Below are positions 1-6,577 of a stretch of DNA of 8,445 nt, piece after piece (the stretch's first letter is position 1; every line of letters begins with the position of its first letter). The DNA lies in contig DGIK01000002.1 in NCBI GenBank assembly GCA_002393195.1, positions 1-8,445 on the forward strand, in the 5' to 3' direction. This DNA is from Bacteroidales bacterium UBA3824. Lineage in GTDB: Bacteria; Bacteroidota; Bacteroidia; Bacteroidales; UBA3824. Under the pieces are notes generated by a model. The model was given only the letters and a program-made list of their open reading frames with translations, did not search any database and had not been told where the DNA came from. A program made the position numbers and the translations under genes.

Positions 1-1
1 T

Positions 2-748
2 GGTGACGATATTGTTACATCATCGGTAGAAGACGGCAGCGAGTATAGTTTCTTTGCTATCAAAGATATGAATGTGGAAGTATATACCTTCTGTCAGACT
101 TGGACTGACATAATCACTAATGCAAAGGCAATGAGTGAGCCAGGCATAACGCCTCAGTTTGAACATCTTCTTCATAATCTCTTTGTTGATTTCAGCAAAT
201 TTGATTCATATACCGTCAATTCATTCAAAGTATCTGTCACCGAAGTGGAGGACGATTTTATGAAATATGTCAATTGGCGACGGGCATTGCAATACAAGCC
301 TGTAACACGAGAGATTGAGGGTGAAAAAATTGTTGAGATTCCAATGGAAAGTAAGGATTTTTATGACGAGTCGGGTACTTTGTTGGAATACTGCGACTAT
401 GAAAAAGGCAGCGGCAAAATCAACAAGGTTGAAGGCTTTTTGGATTTTGCGCAGTCATTGTTTGACAAAACCTATCAACAAGACAATGGAAAAGAAACAG
501 AATTGGGAATCGACATCAACAGCAATGCCACAGGTAAAGAGACAGCAAATTTTGGCAAACTGTTAAGAATCGATATACAATTCGACAAGACCACGCCCAA
601 CATAGGTCAGTTTACCAAAGGCGAAAAACTTTACGACCTGTTTTATTGGGACGGCAACGACTGCCTTTATATGGCGGTAAAGAATGTTTTGCAACATTCG
701 TGTCCTGATGGACGCACAATATACACATATTTCATTAATCAACAATAA
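2..748 (+). CDS. C-terminal part of an unrecognised protein, 5' end outside the window
   Basis: I do not recognise this protein. The frame is open from base 2, giving 22 codons before the first ATG at 68, so that ATG is probably internal and the gene begins upstream. 248 residues are visible before the TAA stop. They are acidic and soluble-looking, with no membrane segment or low-complexity repeat. The last ~75 residues look beta-rich (for example KLLRIDIQF and KLYDLFYWDGNDCLYMAVKN), which could be a small C-terminal beta domain. The stop lies only 8 bases before the start of the three-helix membrane protein, so the two are almost certainly co-transcribed. It is likely another component of the same system. 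If the upstream part proves short, the start at 68 (226 residues) remains possible. Confidence 0.8.
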   Translation, partial: GDDIVTSSVEDGSEYSFFAIKDMNVEVYTFCQTWTDIITNAKAMSEPGITPQFEHLLHNLFVDFSKFDSYTVNSFKVSVTEVEDDFMKYVNWRRALQYKPVTREIEGEKIVEIPMESKDFYDESGTLLEYCDYEKGSGKINKVEGFLDFAQSLFDKTYQQDNGKETELGIDINSNATGKETANFGKLLRIDIQFDKTTPNIGQFTKGEKLYDLFYWDGNDCLYMAVKNVLQHSCPDGRTIYTYFINQQ

Positions 749-756
749 CAACAATT

Positions 757-1086
757 ATGGCATCAGTTTACATTATCGGTTGTGTAGTGTCCGCAATAGT
801 CCTTGGATTATCAGCGGTAGTGGCCAATGGAATCAAGTATCAGCCTGATTCGTCAGATGTCAAGAGCAGGAAAACGTGGTTTTGGATCATTTCGTTCCTT
901 GCCCCGTTGCTGACCTTTGCTCTTGCATACGTAATGATTTACTCGGGTCTCAAAGTGCCAGCGCAAAAGCAAGCGTGTATGATTGCAATGTGCATTGCGG
1001 CGGGTGTGTCGTGGGTCATCTACGTAATTCTTGGATTAGTGGTATCCAAGGCGTTCAAGCACAAGAAAGTAGGCAATTGGTTTTAA
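757..1086 (+). CDS. Small membrane protein with three transmembrane segments
   Basis: This is a 109-residue hydrophobic protein of no family I can name. Three membrane segments are clear, at about residues 3-24, 41-64 and 74-97. The loop after the first contains K27, K36, R38 and K39, and the C-terminal tail is basic (KAFKHKKVGNWF). By the positive-inside rule this predicts the N-terminus outside and both the first loop and the tail in the cytoplasm. There is no cleavable signal peptide and no enzymatic motif. The ATG at 757 follows an A-rich stretch without a Shine-Dalgarno sequence and lies 8 bases after the previous stop. It is followed 30 bases later by the tubulin-like gene. Its position suggests, by inference only, a membrane anchor or adaptor for the nucleotide-binding proteins encoded downstream. 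It could also be a small holin-like or transport-accessory protein. Confidence 0.85.
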   Translation: MASVYIIGCVVSAIVLGLSAVVANGIKYQPDSSDVKSRKTWFWIISFLAPLLTFALAYVMIYSGLKVPAQKQACMIAMCIAAGVSWVIYVILGLVVSKAFKHKKVGNWF

Positions 1087-1116
1087 TTAGTACCAATAAT
1101 CTAAACATTTAATACA
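1087..1116 (+). promoter_or_regulatory. A/T-rich leader before the tubulin-like gene
   Basis: This 30-base gap has no Shine-Dalgarno sequence and no hairpin. It contains TCTAAACATTTAAT (1100-1113) just ahead of the ATG. A similar string, TCTAACATATAAT, lies at 2764-2776 ahead of the 1261-residue gene. A/T-rich leaders of this kind are typical of Bacteroidota translation starts. A shared regulatory or initiation element is possible but unproven. Confidence 0.25.
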
Positions 1117-2745
1117 ATGGACAAATATTTCATAATTGCCATAGGCGGAACGGGTATGAGATGTCTTGAATCTTTCGTACACCTTTGTGCCATTGGTATG
1201 TACGACAATAAGGAGATAGACATCCTGACCCTCGACACAGACCAAGCAAACGGCAACAAAGGTCGTGTGGAACGTCTCATCGACAACTACAACAACATCA
1301 AGACCTGTTCCGAAACAAAAAAAGGTGGCATCCCCAAAAGCGACACGTTCTTTTCGGCGAAACTCAATTTGCATTGTTTCTTTACCGATTACACAACGGG
1401 GAAGGGCAACACTTTCAAGGCGTTGACTTCTACCCAAAATCTCTCGCAGGAGGATCAGGACGAAAACAAAGACCTTGCCGACCTCTTCCTTGACAAGGAC
1501 ACTGTTCAGCAGTTTAATCTCGAACACGGCTACCGTGCACAGACACATCTTGGCTCGATGCTGATGTACCACGGCATTTTGGACGCAACGCGAGAATATG
1601 CCAAAAACAAGGACAAAGCGAAAACACAAGATCAAAATCTTGCAACCTTCATCCAAAAACTTGTTCAAGCAGGAGAAGAAGCCAAAGTGTTTGTGTTTGG
1701 AAGTGTTTTTGGCGGCACGGGTGCATCGTCGATACCGATTATTCCTATCGCGCTCAGGGATGCGGGCGAAATTCTCACCAACAACACACTCGACCTTAAA
1801 GCGGTAAGGTTTGGCTCTACATTGCTCACTGAATATTTCACCTTCACTTCTGTCGACAAGAAACAACTTGATTCGGACAAGATTGTGGCAAGTTCAGATT
1901 TCTTTGCCATCAATTCACAGGCGGCATTGCAGTTTTATCAGGATGATGAAACTATTAAAACATCGTATAGGATGCTTTATCACATCGGGTGGCCGCTCAA
2001 ACACATCAAATTCGACGACAACAAGGAGAAGGGGAAAGTTGTGACTGGCGGCGGTGAGCAGCAAAACGACTGCCACATCGTGGAACTTCTTTGCGCGTGT
2101 GCCGCGTATGACTTTTTCCACATCGAAGACGACAAACTTCCTGCACAGGCTGAGTATTTGTACAGGACTATTGATTTCAGCAGTGGCACTTTGGATTTCA
2201 AACCGTCTGACTTTATGGAGGACGACGGAGAAAAGTTTGTCCGCAAATTGAGAAACTTCTTCATCTTCGCTCACATCATCCTCTCAAAGCACGGAGCAGC
2301 CAATGTGAAAGTGGATGGTATAGCGCCATTGCTCGATTTCCTTGTCAACAAAAAATACGAGGAATACATCGGCTATGACAATAGCATCAACGCCACACAA
2401 CGCGAAGAAATTGATAACTATCTTCGCAGTTTTGCGTATTGTCTTGACAACGACGGCACAATAAAGAGGGGTTGGTTGTATCAGATATACAATTCAGTGA
2501 AATCCACCGGAGTGTCAAAATTCTTGTTCCCCTCCGAGGTTTTCAACGAGAATTGGGGCGAACTACAAAAAAACGACCCTTGCAAGATTTTCCAAGAAAA
2601 GAAAAGCACGGGATTTTTTAGCAGCGACGGTCGCAAGGAATACGAGGATGTTATCGAAGAACTGCATCAGGGCAATGAGGAGGGTGATTTTAAGGAAAAA
2701 TTCATTCAGACCGTCTGCCGTGCAATCGACAAGACCATCCAATAG
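1117..2745 (+). CDS. Tubulin/FtsZ-superfamily protein (Tubulin_2-like)
   Basis: This is a predicted nucleotide-binding protein of the tubulin/FtsZ superfamily, probably GTP-binding and possibly polymerising at or near the membrane. Residues 5-18 (FIIAIGGTGMRCLE) match the N-terminal strand and glycine loop. Residues 36-46 (ILTLDTDQANG) match the following strand and the Asp-containing loop (compare AINTDAQ in FtsZ). Residues 190-205 (KVFVFGSVFGGTGASS) carry the superfamily signature loop GGTG at 199-202. The signature is divergent: FtsZ has GGGTG(T/S)G, but here Phe-198 replaces the first Gly and Ser-204 the last. The ~140 residues between the two loops are longer than in FtsZ. The catalytic T7 loop is not certain. 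LDFKPSDFM at 359-367 is a weak candidate. The C-terminal part (about 370-542) is mostly helical and charged. At 542 residues it exceeds FtsZ (about 380) and fits the larger Tubulin_2-type proteins. The start at 1117 leaves exactly the glycine-loop strand at the N-terminus. The stop is TAG. Family confidence is high; polymerisation is inferred. Confidence 0.87.
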   Translation: MDKYFIIAIGGTGMRCLESFVHLCAIGMYDNKEIDILTLDTDQANGNKGRVERLIDNYNNIKTCSETKKGGIPKSDTFFSAKLNLHCFFTDYTTGKGNTFKALTSTQNLSQEDQDENKDLADLFLDKDTVQQFNLEHGYRAQTHLGSMLMYHGILDATREYAKNKDKAKTQDQNLATFIQKLVQAGEEAKVFVFGSVFGGTGASSIPIIPIALRDAGEILTNNTLDLKAVRFGSTLLTEYFTFTSVDKKQLDSDKIVASSDFFAINSQAALQFYQDDETIKTSYRMLYHIGWPLKHIKFDDNKEKGKVVTGGGEQQNDCHIVELLCACAAYDFFHIEDDKLPAQAEYLYRTIDFSSGTLDFKPSDFMEDDGEKFVRKLRNFFIFAHIILSKHGAANVKVDGIAPLLDFLVNKKYEEYIGYDNSINATQREEIDNYLRSFAYCLDNDGTIKRGWLYQIYNSVKSTGVSKFLFPSEVFNENWGELQKNDPCKIFQEKKSTGFFSSDGRKEYEDVIEELHQGNEEGDFKEKFIQTVCRAIDKTIQ

Positions 2746-2780
2746 CATCACAATGTTTAACAGTCTAACATATAATTGAA
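2746..2780 (+). promoter_or_regulatory. A/T-rich leader before the actin-like ATPase gene
   Basis: This 35-base gap is the longest in the cluster. It contains TCTAACATATAAT at 2764-2776, similar to the string before the tubulin-like gene, and no Shine-Dalgarno sequence. The TATAAT inside it resembles a classical -10 box. Bacteroidota promoters usually use a different -7 element (TAnnTTTG), which is not seen, so an internal promoter is only a weak possibility. Confidence 0.25.
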
Positions 2781-5700
2781 ATGGCTGAAATTAAAGCATT
2801 AGTAATCAACAGCAAGGAGACTTTGCAGGGTGCGCCCGGCAAGTGGCATGATATGTCATCACAAATGCATTCTCTCACAAGCAAAATCATTACACCGAAA
2901 TTGAGCGAGGGCACCAATGCTTCTGCAATGGTTTCGGGCGTTCCGACGGTTTTTGCGAGGGAGAATCTGTTTGTGTATTCGATAGAGAATGCCGGCACTC
3001 TCAGAGCACAAAAAGACAAGGAGGACGATAGCGGACTTTGTGGCTACTACCTCAATCTTGTGGACGAATGGCGTGGTTTCATTGCATTCATTGCGCTCAA
3101 TAGCGGCAAATTGGATGCAAAGAGGATAACGCTTGCATATTCCGACAAAAAAAGCATCAAAGACACTTCCAACATCTACGAGCCCAAAGGAGCATTTGGC
3201 AATATGCTTCTCGAAAATGCCAATTTATGGAAAGACCCTACTGACAATGACAGGACAAAAAAACCTTTCATTCACGTCATCAAATACGGAGACAAGGTAG
3301 TGGGCGGCACATCGCCAAGGTCGTTGCTTTTCACAGCGGTGTCGTACTCTATTGACGAAGAATCACCGTGCGTGGATAAGGCTACTCATAGGTTCACTGA
3401 TCCACTGCAAAATAATCCTAACAAAGAACAGATAACGGCTCTATATGCGTATGTCAAGCAGTTGTTGCAGAAGTTAGATCGTTTTGACAAGACTTTCAAT
3501 GCGGCTCTCAACAATGCAATAGACTACAAAAACGTAAAGAGCGAACTCGGCAAGTGGCTTGTTGAAATCGAGAACAAGATTGAAAACGACGCCGACAAAG
3601 CGAAAGCGAGCGCTTGGCCGGTTAACTTATTCAAGCGCAAACCTTTCGATGTATTCGACTACTCAGACAGTCTTTATGGCAAAAATGGTGTTATCTTTTC
3701 CGACCCTATGGGTGGCGAGGCATTTGAATTTGATGCCAATGATTTGCTATTGCCAAAGGATTCCGTGGTGGCACGGCTGCACGTATCTCCTGAAATCGAA
3801 AAGCAGCAAAAAAACTATTCCGAATTTATGCCAATTTTCGCACTCAAAGCCAAGAAAATGGGCACCAGTGAATATGCATTTTTTGCATTGCCGCTAAGCG
3901 AAACAGCGTTGAAGATTTTCAGCACTCAGAATGCCCTGCAAACATTTTTGGGAGAAAACCCCATTAATAACGAAGTCAAATCTTCGCTGAAAGCACAGTT
4001 CAACACTGACACTAACAAACTCGAAGTAACACTCGACGTAATCACCACAGACACAGACAAACAGAAGACAATAAATATGGAATATGCCGTTGGCAGCCCA
4101 ATGGTGAAAAACGACATTATGATTTGGCCTAACTTTATTTCTGCACAATGGACCAAATACTATATGTACTCCGAGTTGCCCCACAATGTCGCATCGTCCA
4201 AGTGTCAGTTTATGGCAGTTCCTTTCATTGGAGAGGCAGAGTTGGATTTAGAGGGAATTGCAGATCCAGACGGCAACATAAAATATCTTGGAGACAAGCA
4301 TATCACAGCACTTTCCGATTCACGCACATCCGACCAAATGTACAAATACGAAATCTATGAAAGCGACAAACCTTTCAAAGGTGTCAAAATGATGACTAAT
4401 GGTCATTTGGGCGGTTTCTTCATTGTCAAGTATGATTCTATGGGGGGAAACTACATTCCCACATACTATGCAACCAAACCGCTGAAAGACGTAACAATTG
4501 GCGTGGATTTTGGCAGTACAAATACAGCGGTCGCATATTTTGACAAAAACACAGACAATGAAGCTCGAGGACTTGAACTGAAAGACCAAGTGGTCTCGCT
4601 CCTTCAATCGGAGGCAGCGCAAGGCAAATGTCCGACGGTAGAGAAGCATTTGCTTTTCTTCCAAAGCGAATCAACATATTCCAATGACATAAAAAGTGTG
4701 CTCGCTATTCAGAGCGACCAACATTTGCCAAAGGACAAAATGAGTGAACCGACTGAACGCTTGCATTACATTGAAGAGCCTGTCAAAGGCGGTATGCCGT
4801 GTTTTTGCCGTGAAATACCAATCAAGCGCGTTGAAGGCGACAAACTTATCGCCGAAATGCCCAGCAATTCTACCAACATAACGCTCATTCAAAATATGAA
4901 ATGGGTGGACGACGCAGAAGAAAAGGCGCGCAAGACCGCATATCTTGGCTCTTTGCTGTTGCACGTATATGCCAATTTGTTTGAACTTAACAAGGTTCCT
5001 ACAAAACTGAATTGGTCGTACCCGTCAGCAATGGGCGACGTTTTGGTAAGACAATACGGTCAGATTTGGAAAAGTCTTGGTGTAGATGGTCACAGTCCAG
5101 TAAAAGACAAAACGCTTGCTATCGCAGGAACACAATCAGGTGCAGACTCCATTACAGAAACAAAGTGGGATGATAGCAACGACATCTCAGATGCTTGGCA
5201 ATCAAACGAATCAGATTGGGAAAGTAGCGATTCCGATTGGGGTAGCAACAGCACCACTGACGGTTGGGGCTCCGACAATTCAGATTGGAACGACAAGCCC
5301 GCCCAAAAAACATCCAAGAAATCATCCGTAAAAATCGATACGGGCGAAGATAATGTTTTCAATTTCACAAAAATTGATTCAAACGCTGCGTTGACTGAGG
5401 CGTGTGCGGTTGCAAATTTCCTTTCGCACAACAACAATCTCTCATCAGGAAAAAACATCTTAACGTTGAGTTTTGATATAGGCGGCAGCACTACTGACAT
5501 TTCTGCAATCTGTCAATACGGAGATCAGAAATATATGATTAAGCAAAATTCAATTCGTTTTGCGGCTCAACGATTGTCGTATGCGACAAAAGAAATGTTT
5601 GAACCATTCGGCAACGTTTTGAAGAATGTCTGCCACAAAAACGGTATCCAATTGCTTGGTCTCAATAGCGGACCTGACTTGTACAACAAAGACACTGCAC

Positions 5701-6566
5701 CATATTTCTTCGAACAGATTGTTGACAGACTTGACGACAGCCAACTTCACGATTTCTATAATGAAGTCGCTGCAAATTGTCCCGGATTATTCACTGTGAA
5801 TTTGTATGTTACTGGACTTGTGCTGTTCTATGCTGGTCAAATAGTTACAAAACTAATCAAGGAAATACGTCGTTCATCAGTATTTCCTGATTTCAACGAT
5901 TGGAAACCTGCCGTGCAAATTGTATTCACCGGCAAGGGTTCACGAGTCGTGGAATGGTTGTACTCAATTGATGAAAACTCATCAAGGAAATACAATTTCA
6001 AGATGTTCTGTGCCGGAATGGGCGGAAAAAACATTGCAGAAACGATGTTGTCCAAACCACCGTCAATAAAGGTTGAGAAACGCAGTGCAAAAGAGGTGAA
6101 ATTTGAAGTTGCAAAAGGTCTTGCAATGGCAGACCACAGCAACAATCTGAAACTCAATATGCAATGCCTCGAAATCATTGGCGAAGAAGGTTTTTCGTTT
6201 ACCAATCCTGAGACAGGTGAAGTAAAGACACTTGCTTTTGACGACAGCATTACGGCTGATATGCTGCGTTATACAAGTGTATATTTCGATGCTCCTTCGG
6301 ATATTAAACCAATGGAAACAAGGTTCTTTGAATTCATCAGAATCTTCTATGACTACGCAAGTCATCTATTCGGATTCTCAATGAGTCAGAGCGAGATTCT
6401 CAGTGGCATAGCCAATATGAACTACAACACATACATCAAGAATCTTCCAGAGTACCGCAAGGCGTCGGAGAATGGCGGCAAGGACTTCGACTTTGTTGCG
6501 CCAATAATCATTCTTGAAGGTATGAAATTCTACGACGAGTATTTGTTGAAAGGCGTAAGAAAATAA
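2781..6566 (+). CDS. Very large actin/Hsp70-like (ASKHA) ATPase with a long N-terminal extension
   Basis: This is a 1261-residue protein whose C-terminal half is an actin/Hsp70-type ATPase. The phosphate-1 motif TIGVDFGSTNTAVAYF starts at residue 572, with Asp-576, Gly-578 and Thr-580. The phosphate-2 motif LSFDIGGSTTDISAI starts at 896, with Asp-899 and Asp-906. The adenosine motif IVFTGKGSRVVEWL starts at 1047. All three are intact, so ATP binding and hydrolysis are expected. Phosphate-1 and phosphate-2 are about 320 residues apart, wider than the roughly 185 of DnaK, partly because of a Trp/Ser/Asp-rich insert at about 790-840. No DnaK-type substrate-binding domain or EEVD-like tail follows. 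The sequence instead ends about 200 residues after the adenosine motif, in a probably helical region. Residues 1-570 match no fold I recognise; a GGTSPRSLLFT stretch at 175-185 stands out. There is no signal peptide or membrane segment, so it is probably cytoplasmic. It could be a cytoskeletal, chaperone-like or scaffold ATPase. The gene lies 35 bases after the tubulin-like gene. Confidence 0.88.
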   Translation: MAEIKALVINSKETLQGAPGKWHDMSSQMHSLTSKIITPKLSEGTNASAMVSGVPTVFARENLFVYSIENAGTLRAQKDKEDDSGLCGYYLNLVDEWRGFIAFIALNSGKLDAKRITLAYSDKKSIKDTSNIYEPKGAFGNMLLENANLWKDPTDNDRTKKPFIHVIKYGDKVVGGTSPRSLLFTAVSYSIDEESPCVDKATHRFTDPLQNNPNKEQITALYAYVKQLLQKLDRFDKTFNAALNNAIDYKNVKSELGKWLVEIENKIENDADKAKASAWPVNLFKRKPFDVFDYSDSLYGKNGVIFSDPMGGEAFEFDANDLLLPKDSVVARLHVSPEIEKQQKNYSEFMPIFALKAKKMGTSEYAFFALPLSETALKIFSTQNALQTFLGENPINNEVKSSLKAQFNTDTNKLEVTLDVITTDTDKQKTINMEYAVGSPMVKNDIMIWPNFISAQWTKYYMYSELPHNVASSKCQFMAVPFIGEAELDLEGIADPDGNIKYLGDKHITALSDSRTSDQMYKYEIYESDKPFKGVKMMTNGHLGGFFIVKYDSMGGNYIPTYYATKPLKDVTIGVDFGSTNTAVAYFDKNTDNEARGLELKDQVVSLLQSEAAQGKCPTVEKHLLFFQSESTYSNDIKSVLAIQSDQHLPKDKMSEPTERLHYIEEPVKGGMPCFCREIPIKRVEGDKLIAEMPSNSTNITLIQNMKWVDDAEEKARKTAYLGSLLLHVYANLFELNKVPTKLNWSYPSAMGDVLVRQYGQIWKSLGVDGHSPVKDKTLAIAGTQSGADSITETKWDDSNDISDAWQSNESDWESSDSDWGSNSTTDGWGSDNSDWNDKPAQKTSKKSSVKIDTGEDNVFNFTKIDSNAALTEACAVANFLSHNNNLSSGKNILTLSFDIGGSTTDISAICQYGDQKYMIKQNSIRFAAQRLSYATKEMFEPFGNVLKNVCHKNGIQLLGLNSGPDLYNKDTAPYFFEQIVDRLDDSQLHDFYNEVAANCPGLFTVNLYVTGLVLFYAGQIVTKLIKEIRRSSVFPDFNDWKPAVQIVFTGKGSRVVEWLYSIDENSSRKYNFKMFCAGMGGKNIAETMLSKPPSIKVEKRSAKEVKFEVAKGLAMADHSNNLKLNMQCLEIIGEEGFSFTNPETGEVKTLAFDDSITADMLRYTSVYFDAPSDIKPMETRFFEFIRIFYDYASHLFGFSMSQSEILSGIANMNYNTYIKNLPEYRKASENGGKDFDFVAPIIILEGMKFYDEYLLKGVRK
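5166..5288 (+). other. Trp/Ser/Asp-rich low-complexity insert inside the ATPase domain
   Basis: Residues 796-836 of the actin-like protein hold six tryptophans at 796, 806, 813, 820, 829 and 836, with spacings of 10, 7, 7, 9 and 7. Each is embedded in Ser, Asp, Asn, Glu and Gly, and a unit like (S/D)SDW(G/E)S recurs. A lysine-rich stretch (839-851) follows. The segment sits between phosphate-1 and phosphate-2 and looks disordered. Regularly spaced Trp-acidic units resemble short linear docking motifs used to bind repeat-domain partners. That function is inferred from appearance only. Confidence 0.8.
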
Positions 6567-6577
6567 GGACACTTTGT

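Noticed and set aside
1087..1866. 259-codon open frame on the minus strand opposite the tubulin-like gene
   Set aside because: It covers the conserved motifs of the plus-strand gene, has an erratic Cys/Val/Phe-rich composition with no family resemblance, and opposes the operon direction. It is a shadow of the real gene.
5090..5500. 136-codon minus-strand frame rich in Ser/Leu/Pro/Gln
   Set aside because: It is the complement of the Trp/Ser/Asp-rich insert and its flanks; the repetitive composition explains the lack of stops.
2781..6566. Assignment of the large ATPase as DnaK or another standard Hsp70 chaperone
   Set aside because: The ATPase motifs are in the C-terminal half, the domain has a large insert, and no substrate-binding domain follows. 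Only the shared ATPase fold is supported.
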